Shown in pieces: positions 1-10,028 of a DNA stretch of 64,000 nucleotides (position 1 is the stretch's first letter; each line of letters starts with the position of its first letter). Origin of the DNA: an uncultured bacterium (GTDB lineage Bacteria > Elusimicrobiota > Elusimicrobia > Elusimicrobiales > Elusimicrobiaceae); NCBI GenBank assembly GCA_949294085.1, contig CASFFX010000003.1:62001-126000 (forward strand), given 5' to 3'. Made by a program: the position numbers and the translations under genes. The notes under the pieces are model-generated. The model was not told the DNA's origin. It did not search any database and saw only the letters and a program-made list of their open reading frames with translations.

Positions 1-740
1 AAAAATTCCCCCGCCAGGGAACGCAGTTCCCCGCAGGCCGACGTTTTGAGGTGGGTTTCGTCCCCATAAATCGCGCAGAAAATTTCCCGGGCGTGGTCCA
101 CCCCTTTTTCAATCATCACGTCCGTATCAAACTGCAAGGCAAACGCAACGGCCTCGTGCAGTTGGCTCATCTCCTTTACTTTGCGCACCCCAACCGAGGA
201 CCCCAGCCGCACCGGCTTGACAAATACGGGAAGCCCCGTCTGGGCCACCCACGCTTCCAAAGCGGCCCGATCATACGGCTGCCCCTTGGATACCACCCGA
301 TACGGCAATACCGGGGCGCCCGTTTCGCGGGCTACCATTTTGGAAATTTCTTTGTCCATCCCCATAGCCGAGGCCAACACGCCGCAGCCCACATACGCTA
401 CGTCCAGCGTTTCCAAAAAGCCCTGCATGGTGCCGTCCTCACAATTGGTGCCGTGCAGCACCGGGAATACGACATCGGCTTTCAGCGTAAAAGAACCGTC
501 CAGCGCCGCCAGGTTGGCGTCCGGGCGCAGCACCGGCGTTACGGGCACATCCTGCGGGGTTTGCGGGCCGCAGGCTTTTTGCAAAAACCAATGGCCCTGT
601 TTGCTGATAAAAATGGGATAAATCTGGTATTTGTCTTTCTTTTGTTCCAACAAGCGGCACACCGTCTGCGCGCTGTGGACAGACACTTCATGCTCGGTGG
701 ATTTCCCGCCGTACAACACCAACACTTTTAATGCAGACAT
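1..740 (-). CDS. ddl: D-alanine--D-alanine ligase, 3' end cut off by the window edge
   Basis: ATP-grasp ligase joining two D-alanines for peptidoglycan precursors in the cytoplasm. Translating the minus strand from the ATG at 740 gives about 246 residues. They begin with the family's N-terminal motif YGGKSTEHEVS (residues 9-19), followed by the HGTNCEDGTMQG loop and the KPVRLGSSVGV segment of the ATP-grasp central domain. The catalytic C-terminal third lies outside the window. The start is supported by GAGGA about 10 bases upstream. An intrinsic terminator ends just before that site, so expression may depend on read-through or a promoter hidden in the preceding gene. No damage is seen in the visible part. 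Confidence 0.93.
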   Translation of the reverse strand, partial: MSALKVLVLYGGKSTEHEVSVHSAQTVCRLLEQKKDKYQIYPIFISKQGHWFLQKACGPQTPQDVPVTPVLRPDANLAALDGSFTLKADVVFPVLHGTNCEDGTMQGFLETLDVAYVGCGVLASAMGMDKEISKMVARETGAPVLPYRVVSKGQPYDRAALEAWVAQTGLPVFVKPVRLGSSVGVRKVKEMSQLHEAVAFALQFDTDVMIEKGVDHAREIFCAIYGDETHLKTSACGELRSLAGEF

Positions 741-760
741 ACTCTTTGCTTCCTCGTAAT

Positions 761-787
761 AAAAGGCCTGATGTTTTGCACCAGGCC
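761..787 (-). terminator. Intrinsic terminator after the coiled-coil gene
   Basis: On the minus strand GGCCTG and CAGGCC form a stem followed by TTTTATT. It lies between the coiled-coil gene and ddl, only a few bases before the ddl ribosome binding site. Confidence 0.7.
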
Positions 788-798
788 GGATATCGTTT

Positions 799-2898
799 TT
801 ATTTGTCTTCCCGAAAAATGGACCACTTCATACGGCCGATAAAACTGTCCGTCTTTTCCAAGAAGTCCTCCCCGTCAAACAGCGGTTCCGGCTGGGGAAC
901 CGGGTCGGCCACGCGGATTTCGGGCAAATCGGCCTCGGTCATCACTTTGGGGGAAGGAGCCGGCTTGGCTTCCGCCGGTTTGGCAGGAGCTGCAGACGCC
1001 GCCTGCACCGGTACGGCCGGCGGGTTGGGCTTATGCGGTGCCGCAGGCGCCGCCGGACGAACCGCCGCCGCTTTGCGCAAAGTTTCTTCTTTGGCCGCCC
1101 GTTCTTTTTCCTGCACCAGGCGGGCCGCCAACAGCGCCGCACTTTGGTTGCGCAGCTGCTGGTTTTCTTTGGCCAATTCCTTCGTTTCGGCTTCCAAGGC
1201 TTCCGTCCGTTTTTTCAAATTGCCGCTTTCCAAAGACAGCGCCGCTTTTTCCCGCTCCAGCGCCGCTTTTTGCAAATTCAGTTCTTCCACATTTTTGGAC
1301 AGGTTTTCTTTTTCCTCGCCCAAAGCACCCGCCTTGCGGCTGAGAGATTCTTTTTCACGGGCCAAATGTTCCGCCCGTTCCGCCAAGGCTTCCTTCTCGC
1401 GGGTTAAATCGTCCGTGCGGGAAGAGAGTTCTTCCTTTTCGCGGCTGAGCTGTTCGGTCCGGTCGGTCAGCGCGTTTTTCTCGCGGGCCAAGTGTTCCGC
1501 CCGTTCCGCCAAGGCTTCCTTCTCCCGGGTTAAATCGTTTGCGCGGGAAGAGAGATCCTCTTTTTCCCGGGCCAGTCCTTCCGTCCGCAACGACAATTCC
1601 GTCCGTTCGCGCGTCAGCGTGTCGTTGGCGGTTTGCAGGGCCGCATTGTGCTGGGCCAAGGCTTCGTTTTGGTGGGAAAGCTGCTGATTGTGTTGGGTCA
1701 ATTCTTCATTTTGCTGGCCCAATACTTCAATTTTGCGTTTGAGCTGTTCAATGACGGCATCGTTATTATTGATTTTTTCCACCAGCTCTTTGAAATTCTT
1801 TTCCAGCAAATCTTTTTCTTCCCGCACCGCATCCAGCGAGGCCTGGGCCTGGGCCAATTCGGTGGCTAAGCCGTCGCGCTGGCCTTCCAGCGCGCGCAGG
1901 CGTTCGGAAAACACCGCCAGCTGTTTCTTGGCTCTTTTGGAATTGTTCTCTTCCAGCTGGGCCATTTCTTCCTTCAGCGCCACCAATTCGCGTTCTTTGG
2001 CTTCCAGTCGGGCCAGGGCGGCTTCCTTTTCGGCCGCGGCTTGGTGCAGTTTGACGTTTTCCGCCTTGAGCGATTCAATTTCCTCCACCTGCTTCATGCA
2101 CGTATCGGAAATTTCTTTTAACTGATTTTCCAGGCTGGATACCTTTTGCTGGTATTCCTGTTTGATGGAAATAATGCGTCCTTCAAAATCAAACGACTTA
2201 AAACGTTCTTCCGCGGCGGTCAGCTGGTCGCGCAAAGAAAGAATTTCTTTGGCCTGTTCGGCCGATTTTCTAAGCGCTTCTATTTTTTCCTGCTGGGCTT
2301 TTTTAATTTCGCGGTCCAAAGCACTGTTGACGGCTTTTAACTGCGAAGCTTTTTGACGCAGGCTGGAAATAATGCGTTCCTTTTCTTCCCGGTCCGAAGG
2401 GTTCTTGTGGTCCGAAGCCGCGGCATGCGCCTGATAGTGATAAATGGCCGTATGTTCGGCGTCGCCCGCCTTAAAAGCCGGCGGAACCGGGTCAAAACTG
2501 CGCTGTACCTCCGGTTCGCGGTAGGCCAGGCGTTCCTGCTGGGCGCGGGACAGTTTTTCCACGCTGGCTTTCAGGCTGGCAATCGTGCGGGAAATATGTT
2601 CCAAAAAAGCGTCTTTATCTTTTTGGCGTTCCATCGCCTCGCGGGTGCGGGCCAGCTCGGAAAGAATCCGCTGATTCTGCGAAGCGGACGCTTCAAAGCG
2701 TTCTTCCAATTCTTTGATTTTCTGTTCCAGCTTTTCAAAGGAACGGTCATATTGGGTGGGTTTGGACGGGACAGACCCCTCGCGGCTGGCGTACACGTTT
2801 TCGGGGGCGGAAGCTCCCGGGAACGATTGTTCTTTGAATTTTTCCAAAAATTGGGCGATGTCGCCGTGTCCGTCAAATTGGTTATTGTCTAACGCCAT
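799..2898 (-). CDS. Long coiled-coil protein of unknown function
   Basis: A 699-residue protein that I cannot assign to a named family. After about 50 non-helical residues it is almost entirely predicted coiled coil (roughly residues 50-580), dominated by Glu, Lys, Ala, Leu and Gln in heptads. A 42-residue (six-heptad) unit is repeated within roughly residues 445-515. An Ala/Pro-rich linker follows (about 600-650), then a conserved-looking acidic and aromatic tail ending in MKWSIFREDK. There is no signal peptide or membrane segment, so it is probably cytoplasmic. The shape resembles SMC or filament-like scaffold proteins, but no ATPase motif is present. It is preceded by folC about 90 bases upstream on the same strand. 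Confidence 0.75.
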   Translation of the reverse strand: MALDNNQFDGHGDIAQFLEKFKEQSFPGASAPENVYASREGSVPSKPTQYDRSFEKLEQKIKELEERFEASASQNQRILSELARTREAMERQKDKDAFLEHISRTIASLKASVEKLSRAQQERLAYREPEVQRSFDPVPPAFKAGDAEHTAIYHYQAHAAASDHKNPSDREEKERIISSLRQKASQLKAVNSALDREIKKAQQEKIEALRKSAEQAKEILSLRDQLTAAEERFKSFDFEGRIISIKQEYQQKVSSLENQLKEISDTCMKQVEEIESLKAENVKLHQAAAEKEAALARLEAKERELVALKEEMAQLEENNSKRAKKQLAVFSERLRALEGQRDGLATELAQAQASLDAVREEKDLLEKNFKELVEKINNNDAVIEQLKRKIEVLGQQNEELTQHNQQLSHQNEALAQHNAALQTANDTLTRERTELSLRTEGLAREKEDLSSRANDLTREKEALAERAEHLAREKNALTDRTEQLSREKEELSSRTDDLTREKEALAERAEHLAREKESLSRKAGALGEEKENLSKNVEELNLQKAALEREKAALSLESGNLKKRTEALEAETKELAKENQQLRNQSAALLAARLVQEKERAAKEETLRKAAAVRPAAPAAPHKPNPPAVPVQAASAAPAKPAEAKPAPSPKVMTEADLPEIRVADPVPQPEPLFDGEDFLEKTDSFIGRMKWSIFREDK
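1359..1563 (-). repeat. Two tandem copies of a 126-base coding repeat
   Basis: About 80 bases beginning near 1359 recur almost unchanged beginning near 1485, a period of 126 bases or 42 codons. Both copies encode the same run of coiled-coil heptads, including LTREKEALAERAEHLAREK, inside the coiled-coil gene. This looks like a recent in-frame duplication. Confidence 0.8.
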
Positions 2899-2990
2899 GC
2901 TGTTTCCCCGTCCTAAAAATGCTTACATTAAATTTAACCACAAACGCCCCGTTACTGTCAACCCCGTTTTCTGACGGGAAAACCACCCCG

Positions 2991-4235
2991 CTACCGGGCC
3001 CGAATCCGCAGCCGGCCGCGCACCGCCCCCACCAGGTAAAACGACCCCGTACAAAGCACCCGCGGCGACTTTTTGGCCAGCAAAAGGGCTTTCTTCCAAT
3101 CCGGCTCAAACGTTACCTGCGCTTTTTTGGGCAGGGCCGCGCGCAGGGCGGCTTCGTCCGCTCCGCGGGCGGAAGGCGGAACGGTTAAAATAATCCGCTC
3201 AAAATGCGGGCACAGCAAAGCCAGCATTTTTTTGTAGTCTTTGTCTTTCATAAATCCGCACAAAAGCGCGGTATCGTGCGTGAAAGGCGTTTTTTGCCAA
3301 AACTCCATTAGCAGCTCCACCGCCTGCGGGTTGTGGGCGCCGTCCAAAATAAACGTATTTTTGGCGGTACGCACCACTTCAAACCGGCCGGGAAGCGAAA
3401 CCGTTTCAAACGCTTTTTGAAGGGCTTCTTCGGGCAGGCCCAACTGGCGGCCCACCTGGTAAGCCACGCACGCATTGATGGTTTGGCGGCGGCCCAAGGC
3501 ATGCAGCAGCCACTCCTGCCGGTCGCGGGTGTGCAGAACGGTTTGGTTGTTCACAAAATCGTATGCGTATTCGTAAAACGGCTCCCCTTCGCCCACAAAG
3601 CGAAGCGGGGCGTTTTTTTCTTTGGCTGTTTTGCGAATTACGTCGCGCGCGGCGGGATTGACCGTACCGCTGATGACCGGTACATGCGGTTTAATAATGC
3701 CGGCTTTTTCGCGGGCGATTTGCGTGAGGCTGGAGCCCAAAAACTGCATGTGATCCAGCCCGATAGACGTAATAACGCTGACCGCCGGCGTACACGCGCT
3801 GGTAGGGTCTTTGCGTCCGCCCAGGCCCGTTTCCAGCACGGCGTACTGCACTTTCTGGCGGGCAAAATACAGCAAAGCGGCCGCGGTGAGAATTTCAAAA
3901 AAATTGAGTTCTTCTTCCTCTTCCTGGAACACGCTCAGCACCGTTTGCGCAAAGCGCTGTTTGGAAATCGGCGTCCCGTTCACTTGGATTCGTTCCGTAG
4001 GCGACACCAAATGAGGCGACACAAAAAGCCCCGTCTTGTATCCGGCGCACGTCAACGCCTGTGCAATCAACGTGCAGACGGACCCTTTTCCGTTGGTGCC
4101 CGCCACGTGGACAATGCGGTATTGATTCTGCGGGTTGCCCAGGCGCTCCAACAGGGCGCGGAAGCCTTCCAACCCGGCCCCGCAGCCAATGCCGGAGCGT
4201 TTGAGAATATAATTAAAAACAATGTCAAAACTCAT
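2991..4235 (-). CDS. folC: Bifunctional dihydrofolate synthase / folylpolyglutamate synthase
   Basis: Adds glutamate to dihydropteroate and to tetrahydrofolates in the cytoplasm. The 414-residue protein is of normal length. It has the Mur-ligase-type P-loop GTNGKGS (about residues 46-52) and the C-terminal ligase motif LDGAHNPQA near residue 300. The start ATG at 4235 lies inside the 3' end of murA (11-base overlap), so the two genes are translationally linked in one minus-strand operon. Confidence 0.93.
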   Translation of the reverse strand: MSFDIVFNYILKRSGIGCGAGLEGFRALLERLGNPQNQYRIVHVAGTNGKGSVCTLIAQALTCAGYKTGLFVSPHLVSPTERIQVNGTPISKQRFAQTVLSVFQEEEEELNFFEILTAAALLYFARQKVQYAVLETGLGGRKDPTSACTPAVSVITSIGLDHMQFLGSSLTQIAREKAGIIKPHVPVISGTVNPAARDVIRKTAKEKNAPLRFVGEGEPFYEYAYDFVNNQTVLHTRDRQEWLLHALGRRQTINACVAYQVGRQLGLPEEALQKAFETVSLPGRFEVVRTAKNTFILDGAHNPQAVELLMEFWQKTPFTHDTALLCGFMKDKDYKKMLALLCPHFERIILTVPPSARGADEAALRAALPKKAQVTFEPDWKKALLLAKKSPRVLCTGSFYLVGAVRGRLRIRAR

Positions 4236-5496
4236 TTTTATCGGGATTATACCGCCGTATATCCGCCCCCAGCGCGGTTAACTTTTGTTCCAAATTTTCG
4301 TAGCCGCGGTCTATGTGATAGACGCGCTCCACCTCGGTTTCGCCTTTGGCGCACAAACCGGCAATGACCAACGCCATCCCCCCGCGCAAGTCGGACGCCT
4401 GCACGTGCGCGGCGGACAATTCCTTCACGCCCGTTACGCGCGCCACGCTTTTTTCCGTAACGATTTGCGCCCCCATGCGCACCAGCTCCGGCGCGTGCAT
4501 AAAACGATTTTCAAAAATATCTTCGTCCACTTCCGCCGTCCCGTCGCACAAGGTCATCAACGTCATCCACGGGGCCTGCAAATCGGTGGCAAAGCCCGGA
4601 TACGGCGCCGTGCGCACCCGCACCGGGTGTATGGCTCCCTCGTAGGCGTGTACACGCACGGAATCTTCCTGTATGTCCAGCGTAAAACCGGCTTCCTGCA
4701 AATCTTCCCACAAAATGGAGTTATGCTCCGGCACGCAGCCGGTAACGGTTACGTCCCCGCGGGTGGCGCAAGCCGCCAACACATAGGAGCCCGTTTCAAT
4801 CCGGTCGGCCACGACGGTATGCTCCGCCCCGTGCAGGGCCGTTTTGCCGTGCACCACAATCTGTCCTTTGTCGCCCACGGAAATTTCCGCCCCCATTTTA
4901 TTTAAGAAAGCGATTACGTCGTCCACTTCCGGTTCTTTGGCCACATTTTCCAGCACCGTTTCCCCCGGAATCAGGCACGCACACATCAGCAGGTTCTGCG
5001 TGGCCCCCACGCTGGGAAAACGCAGCACAATTTTGGCCGGGTTCAATTCGCGCGCGCGGATAATCACGTCCCCCGCTTTTACTTCGCACTCGGCCCCCAA
5101 TTTTTCAAATCCTTTCAGATGGATGTCCACCGGCCGCACCCCAATGGCGCACCCGCCCGGCAGCGGGATTTCCGCCATTTTGAACCGGGCCAACAGCGGC
5201 CCCGCCACCCAAAAGCTGGCCCGCATTTGCTTGACCAGTTCATACGGCAGGGTGTTTTTCAGCGTGCCGTCGGCCGTAATGGTAACGGTATTGTTTTGAT
5301 AGACGACTTTTTTGCCTAGATACTCCAAAATTTGAAGCGTGGTGCGCACGTCGCGCAAGTTGGGCACGCGGTGCAAAATGCACGGTTCGTCCGTCAGCAA
5401 CGTGGCAACCAAGATGGGAAGCGCGGCATTTTTGCTGCCGCTGATGTGAACGGTTCCGTTTAATTTTTTTCCGCCGTGAATAATAAATCTGTCCAT
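4225..5496 (-). CDS. murA: UDP-N-acetylglucosamine 1-carboxyvinyltransferase
   Basis: First committed step of peptidoglycan synthesis: transfer of enolpyruvate from PEP to UDP-GlcNAc. The protein has 423 residues. Lys22 sits in SGSKNAALPIL and the fosfomycin-target cysteine Cys116 in PLPGGCAIGVRPVD, so the usual Cys form is present. A clear AGGAG precedes the ATG at 5496. It overlaps folC by 11 bases and follows prmC by about 20 bases, forming a prmC-murA-folC run. Confidence 0.96.
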   Translation of the reverse strand: MDRFIIHGGKKLNGTVHISGSKNAALPILVATLLTDEPCILHRVPNLRDVRTTLQILEYLGKKVVYQNNTVTITADGTLKNTLPYELVKQMRASFWVAGPLLARFKMAEIPLPGGCAIGVRPVDIHLKGFEKLGAECEVKAGDVIIRARELNPAKIVLRFPSVGATQNLLMCACLIPGETVLENVAKEPEVDDVIAFLNKMGAEISVGDKGQIVVHGKTALHGAEHTVVADRIETGSYVLAACATRGDVTVTGCVPEHNSILWEDLQEAGFTLDIQEDSVRVHAYEGAIHPVRVRTAPYPGFATDLQAPWMTLMTLCDGTAEVDEDIFENRFMHAPELVRMGAQIVTEKSVARVTGVKELSAAHVQASDLRGGMALVIAGLCAKGETEVERVYHIDRGYENLEQKLTALGADIRRYNPDKNEF

Positions 5497-5519
5497 ACGT
5501 TCTCCTGCGTTAAGAAAAG

Positions 5520-6359
5520 TTAATTTTTGCGGGCAAACACAAACCGCTCTATGTTAAATATATCTTTTTTTACTTCCGCCTTCCACCCGATTTCAGCCAG
5601 GCCCCGCGCCAGCGGCCAAGCTTGGCCTTCGCCCAATTCCAGCGTCATCCAGCCCGACGGTTTCAAATACCCGTCGGCCGCTTCACACAGCGGGCGCGTA
5701 ACGGCGTAGCCGTCCGCTCCGCCGTCCAACGCCAGGCGCGGCTCGTGCTTTACTTCCCGCGTCAGGCCGGCCAAGTCCGCCGTAGGAATATAGGGCGGAT
5801 TGGAAATAATTAAATCAAACGTTCCCTGCACATTTTCCCACAAATCGCTTTGCAGCAACCGAATCCGCTCTTCCACGCGGTGCAGCCGGGCGTTTTCCTG
5901 CGCCACTTGCAGCGCTTGCGTGGAAACATCCACCGCCGTAATCACCGCCCGCGGAAATTTGTTGGCCAGCGCCACCGCAATACAGCCGCTGCCCGTGCAC
6001 ATGTCCAAAAATTCATACCGCCCCTGCCGCTCAAACAGCGCGGCGGATTTTTCAACCAAATCTTCCGTTTCGGGGCGCGGCGTCAGCACGGCCGGCGTTA
6101 CGCGCATGTCCAACCCGCAAAACGGCTGCACGCCCACAATGTGCGAAAGGGGTTCCCCCGCTTCTTTGCGGGCCAGCATACGCAAAAATTTTTCCTGCAC
6201 CGGGGCCGGCACTTCTTCCCCCCCGTTGGCCAGCACCCACGTGCGGCTTACGCCCAACGCTTCGGCCAGCAGCCATTGCGCGTTGGCTTGGGGTTCATCG
6301 GAACCGGATTTTTCCAGCCGGGCACCGGCGTCCTGCAGCAGTTGGCAGACAAGCGGCAT
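5520..6359 (-). CDS. prmC: Peptide chain release factor N5-glutamine methyltransferase
   Basis: Methylates the Gln of the GGQ loop of release factors. The 279-residue protein has an N-terminal helical domain, the linker motif PRPETE (95-100), the SAM-binding CTGSGCIAVAL segment (121-131) and the catalytic NPPY motif (187-190). AAGGAG precedes the ATG. It follows its substrate gene prfA, a common bacterial pairing, though an intrinsic terminator stands between them. Confidence 0.96.
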   Translation of the reverse strand: MPLVCQLLQDAGARLEKSGSDEPQANAQWLLAEALGVSRTWVLANGGEEVPAPVQEKFLRMLARKEAGEPLSHIVGVQPFCGLDMRVTPAVLTPRPETEDLVEKSAALFERQGRYEFLDMCTGSGCIAVALANKFPRAVITAVDVSTQALQVAQENARLHRVEERIRLLQSDLWENVQGTFDLIISNPPYIPTADLAGLTREVKHEPRLALDGGADGYAVTRPLCEAADGYLKPSGWMTLELGEGQAWPLARGLAEIGWKAEVKKDIFNIERFVFARKN

Positions 6360-6372
6360 AGTTTCTCCTTGT

Positions 6373-6404
6373 AAAAAAGCCGGACGGCTCTTGTACCGCC
6401 CGGC
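6373..6404 (-). terminator. Intrinsic terminator between prfA and prmC
   Basis: Minus-strand stem GCCGGGCGG / CCGTCCGGC (one mismatch) followed by TTTTTT, ending just before the prmC ribosome binding site. Confidence 0.65.
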
Positions 6405-6423
6405 CCGTTAAATAAAGTAAGGG

Positions 6424-7482
6424 TTAGATTTGCAGATTTTTCAGCTTCTGCTCCACCCGGTAGGCGCGCAAATCTTCCAAAATCGGCTCAATGGCGCCTT
6501 GCATAATTTCCATTAAGTTGTGGTACGATTTGTCCGTCCGGTGGTCGGTTACGCGGCTTTGCGGGAAATTGTACGTGCGGATTTTTTCCGACCGGTCCCC
6601 CGTGCCCACTTGGGCTTTGCGTTCATCGTAAATTTCTTTATTGCGTTTTTCTTCTTCTATCTGGTACAGCTTGGCGCGCAGCATGGCCATGGCTTTTTCG
6701 CGGTTTTTGCCTTGGTGGCGTTCTTCGCGGCAGGAAACGACAATGCCCGTCGGCTTGTGAATAATGCGCACGGCAGTTTCCACCTTGTTTACGTTCTGAC
6801 CCCCCGCACCGCCGGAACGGCAGGTTTCCATTTCCAAATCTTCGGGGCGGATTTCAATGTCTATCTCTTCGGCCTCGGGCATAATGGCCACCGTAACCGT
6901 GGACGTGTGCACCCGGCCGGAGGTTTCCGTATCCGGCACGCGCTGCACGCGGTGGGTGCCGGCTTCGTTGCGCAGCCACGAGTATGCCCCGTCCCCTTTA
7001 ATAAACATGCTGACGTATTTGCAGCCTTTGAGGCCGGTGGGTGTGTATTCCAAAATTTCGGTCGTCCAGCCTTTGGTTTGCGCAAAGTGCTGATAGACGC
7101 GCAACAGCTCCGCCGCGAACAAGGCGGCTTCTTCCCCACCCGCGCCGGGGCGGATTTCCAAATAAATATTTTTGGAATCGTTCGGGTCCGGCGGGATGAC
7201 CAAAATACGCAGTTCTTTTTGCAGTTTGGGCAGTTTTTCTTCCAGTTCCGTCAATTCGTCCGCCGCCATTTTGACCAGCTCTTTGTCTTCGCCGGCTTCA
7301 ATTATGGCGCGGTCGTCCGCCATGGCTTTTTCGGCGGCGTTGATTTCCTGTTCTTTTTCAATAATCGGTTTGAGAAACGCGTGGCGTTTGGCTTTGACGG
7401 CCAACTCCTGGCTGGAAAGATGCCCGGAAGAAAGTTCTTCTTCCAACTGCTTAAATTCGGTTACGTATTTGGTGGTGTCCAT
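6424..7482 (-). CDS. prfA: Peptide chain release factor 1
   Basis: Recognises UAA and UAG and triggers peptide release. The 352-residue protein carries the GGQ motif (227-229, in [11 protein letters not shown]). The codon-recognition tripeptide is PDT in [14 protein letters not shown], the PxT form of RF1 rather than the SPF form of RF2. AAGGA lies ahead of the ATG. It sits between rpmE and prmC. Confidence 0.96.
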   Translation of the reverse strand: MDTTKYVTEFKQLEEELSSGHLSSQELAVKAKRHAFLKPIIEKEQEINAAEKAMADDRAIIEAGEDKELVKMAADELTELEEKLPKLQKELRILVIPPDPNDSKNIYLEIRPGAGGEEAALFAAELLRVYQHFAQTKGWTTEILEYTPTGLKGCKYVSMFIKGDGAYSWLRNEAGTHRVQRVPDTETSGRVHTSTVTVAIMPEAEEIDIEIRPEDLEMETCRSGGAGGQNVNKVETAVRIIHKPTGIVVSCREERHQGKNREKAMAMLRAKLYQIEEEKRNKEIYDERKAQVGTGDRSEKIRTYNFPQSRVTDHRTDKSYHNLMEIMQGAIEPILEDLRAYRVEQKLKNLQI

Positions 7483-7523
7483 AAAAATCCTTGCTTTAAT
7501 GGCCCCTGCAGGGAACTACAAAG

Positions 7524-7562
7524 AAAAAGAGCAGACCCCCTTATCGGACGTCTGCTCTTTTG
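7524..7562 (-). terminator. Intrinsic terminator after rpmE
   Basis: Minus-strand stem AAAAGAGCAGAC / GTCTGCTCTTTTT with a T-rich tail, located between rpmE and prfA. Confidence 0.8.
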
Positions 7563-7573
7563 TAAAACGGCTG

Positions 7574-7918
7574 CTATTTGGCTTCAGCTTCGTCTTTTTT
7601 GGCAGCGGCTTTTTTGGCCGGTTTTTTGGCGGCCGCTTTTTTGGCGACGGCCGGTTTTTTAGCGAGCTTGGCCTTGGCTTTTACTTCAGTTTTCGGTTTG
7701 CGGACCATGGTTTTGCCTTCGGTCTTAGCAAAGCGTTTGTTGAATTTTTCCACCATACCTTCGGTGTCCAGTAATTTTTGTTTGCCGGTGAAGAAAGGGT
7801 GGCAAGCGGAGCAAATGTCCAGCTTCAAAGTTTTGGCCGTGGAGCGGGTTAAAAATTTATTGCCGCACGCGCAGACAGCTTCTACGAATTCGTAAGTAGG
7901 ATGTATTTTCTCTTTCAT
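7574..7918 (-). CDS. rpmE: Ribosomal protein bL31 with a basic Ala/Lys tail
   Basis: Large-subunit ribosomal protein of 114 residues, compared with roughly 70 for typical bL31. Residues 1-72 are normal bL31, with a four-cysteine zinc site built from CAC and CSAC, making it the zinc-containing C+ form. The remaining roughly 40 residues are an Ala/Lys/Pro-rich extension with histone-H1-like units such as [12 protein letters not shown], ending in an acidic patch. A similar tail occurs on the sigma factor at 16941-18104. The gene follows rho. Confidence 0.95.
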   Translation of the reverse strand: MKEKIHPTYEFVEAVCACGNKFLTRSTAKTLKLDICSACHPFFTGKQKLLDTEGMVEKFNKRFAKTEGKTMVRKPKTEVKAKAKLAKKPAVAKKAAAKKPAKKAAAKKDEAEAK

Positions 7919-7998
7919 TTTAGTCTTCCTTTGGAAATCTTATGATTTATTTTACCATATATTGCGGGCTTTGGGAAAGCAAATTCTTTCCCCCCGCG

Positions 7999-9429
7999 CT
8001 AAAAGGCGTTTACTTCCATTTGCTTGAAAAAGTCTTTATTGGACTTGGTGGAAGACAACTTTTCCAGCAAAAGCGTCATCGCGTCCACCGAGCTTAAGGG
8101 CGCCAGCACCTTGCGCATAATCCACACTTTGTTCAGCTCGTCCTCCGACAGGAGCAGATTTTCCTTGCGGGTGGAACTGCGGTTAATGTCCACCGCCGGG
8201 AAAATGCGCCGTTCGGAAAGTTTGCGGTCCAAGCACAATTCGCTGTTGCCGGTGCCTTTGAACTCTTCAAAAATCACTTCGTCCATGCGGCTGCCCGTTT
8301 CAATCATCGCGGTGGCGATAATCGTCAGCGAGCCGCCCTCTTCAATATTGCGGGCCGCCCCCAAAAAGCGTTTGGGCTTTTGCAGCGAGGTGGCTTCCAG
8401 CCCGCCCGTAAGCACGCGGCCGGACGACGGCGCCACCGTGTTGTAGGCCCGGGCCAAGCGGGTAATGGAATCCAGCAAAATGACCACGTCTTTGCCTTGT
8501 TCGGCCAGGCGTTTGGCTTTTTCCAGCACCATTTCGGCCACTTGCACGTGGCGGTCGGCCGGTTCGTCAAACGTAGAGGCAATCACTTCCCCTTTTACGC
8601 TGCGGCTCATATCGGTTACTTCTTCGGGACGTTCATCAATCAACAGCACCATCAGCACGGCGTCCTTGTAATTTTCCGCAATGGAGTGGGCAATGGCCTG
8701 CAAAATCATCGTTTTACCGCTTTTGGGCGGAGCGACAATCAAGGCGCGCTGCCCCTTGCCAATCGGCGCGATTAAATCAATCACGCGCTGGGTAAGCGAG
8801 TTTTTGTCCAACTCCAGCGTAAAGCGTTCGTTGGGGTGCAGCGGCGTTAAATTTTCAAAAAGCGGGCGGTTATACACTTTGTCCGAATCCAACCCGTTCA
8901 CTTTTTGCACTTGCAGCATGGCAAAAAAGCGTTCGTTGTCTTTGGGCGGGCGGATTAAGCCTTCAATGGTGTCGCCTTTGCGAAGCCCAAAACGTTTGAT
9001 TTGGGAAGGCGAAACATAAATATCTTCCGCTCCGGCGAGGTAGTTGTTTTCCTCGGAGCGCAAAAAACCAAATCCGTCCGGCAAAATTTCCAGCACGCCT
9101 CCACCGTAAACGGAACCGTTCTGCTTGGCTTGCACCGCCACAATGCGGCCAATCAGCTCCTGCTTGCGCAGGCCGGAAATATCCTCCAGGTTGTAGTTGA
9201 CGGCCAGCTTGGTCAGCTCAGGCATACTGAGCTTGTTGAGCGCGCGGGCGTCCATCGGTTTGGCTCCGTTGGGCTGGCGCGGGGCAGGCTGCACAGCGGC
9301 ATTGCGCTGGGCGGGACGCATCGGGCGGACGGGGCGCTGCATTTTGCCCTCTTCCGCGGCGGCCGGTCTGGCCGGTTTGGTTTCTTTGGCAGGTTTCGCA
9401 ATTTTTTCCTGCGGGATATTTTCTTCCAT
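7999..9429 (-). CDS. rho: Transcription termination factor Rho
   Basis: Hexameric RNA helicase that terminates transcription. I start it at the ATG at 9429 because AAGGAG lies directly upstream; the frame stays open 15 codons further, but there it runs into coaE. The resulting 476-residue protein has an Ala/Pro/Arg-rich N-terminal insert (about 10-60), a Rho N-domain, a cold-shock-like RNA-binding domain ([15 protein letters not shown]) and the ATPase P-loop APPKSGKT (about 233-240). It follows coaE by 11 bases, completing a polA-coaE-rho run. Confidence 0.96.
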   Translation of the reverse strand: MEENIPQEKIAKPAKETKPARPAAAEEGKMQRPVRPMRPAQRNAAVQPAPRQPNGAKPMDARALNKLSMPELTKLAVNYNLEDISGLRKQELIGRIVAVQAKQNGSVYGGGVLEILPDGFGFLRSEENNYLAGAEDIYVSPSQIKRFGLRKGDTIEGLIRPPKDNERFFAMLQVQKVNGLDSDKVYNRPLFENLTPLHPNERFTLELDKNSLTQRVIDLIAPIGKGQRALIVAPPKSGKTMILQAIAHSIAENYKDAVLMVLLIDERPEEVTDMSRSVKGEVIASTFDEPADRHVQVAEMVLEKAKRLAEQGKDVVILLDSITRLARAYNTVAPSSGRVLTGGLEATSLQKPKRFLGAARNIEEGGSLTIIATAMIETGSRMDEVIFEEFKGTGNSELCLDRKLSERRIFPAVDINRSSTRKENLLLSEDELNKVWIMRKVLAPLSSVDAMTLLLEKLSSTKSNKDFFKQMEVNAF

Positions 9430-9440
9430 TGTAACTCCTT

Positions 9441-10028
9441 CTAAACTCCGTAAATAGTTTGCAACGCCGCACACAGGCGTTTGATTTTCAGCCCCAACGC
9501 GGTTTTTCCTTCCCGGTTGGCCAGCACCACGTCGGCCCGGCGCACTTTTTCTTCCTCGGGCAGTTGGCCGGCCAAACGGCGTTTGTACTCACCCGCCGTT
9601 AAGCCGCGGGCTTTTAAGCGGGCCGCCAGGGTGCTTCGGTCCCCCAGTACCACGATATTCAAATCGGTCAGTTTGTCCCACCCCGCTTCAAACAAGAGCG
9701 GCACTTCAAAAACCACCAGTTTCTGCTTGGCTTGTCTCATGCGCTCTTTGGCCAGCGCCAAGACTTTGGGGTGGAGGTATTTTTCCAATTTTTTCCGCTG
9801 GGCCGTATCCGCAAACACGCACCGGGCTACATCGGCCGGTTGGCAAGAGCCAAACCACGCGGTTAATTTTTTTTGAACGGCCGGCACCTGATACAATTCG
9901 CGGACCAGTTCGTCGGCAGACAAAGTAGCCGCGCCGTTTTGGGCAAAAAAAGCAAGGGCCGTGCTCTTACCGCTTAGAATATTTCCGGTAAGTCCCACCA
10001 GCAGCTTGTCTTTTGTACGTAAAATCAT
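9441..10028 (-). CDS. coaE: Dephospho-CoA kinase
   Basis: Last step of coenzyme A synthesis. The 195-residue protein has the Walker A loop [11 protein letters not shown] (residues 12-22), slightly altered from the common GGIGSGKS but keeping GKS. It also has the CoaE pattern [12 protein letters not shown] and an ARLKARG lid. Its ATG overlaps the polA stop codon (ATGA), so it is translationally coupled to polA. Confidence 0.94.
   Translation of the reverse strand: MILRTKDKLLVGLTGNILSGKSTALAFFAQNGAATLSADELVRELYQVPAVQKKLTAWFGSCQPADVARCVFADTAQRKKLEKYLHPKVLALAKERMRQAKQKLVVFEVPLLFEAGWDKLTDLNIVVLGDRSTLAARLKARGLTAGEYKRRLAGQLPEEEKVRRADVVLANREGKTALGLKIKRLCAALQTIYGV

Noticed and set aside
731..1687. 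Ser/Arg/Ala-rich plus-strand frame of 318 codons
   Set aside because: It mirrors the coiled-coil gene on the other strand; its composition is an artefact of Glu/Lys/Leu codons read backwards.
9430..9474. Upstream extension of Rho
   Set aside because: It would overlap coaE; the ATG at 9429 has a strong ribosome binding site.
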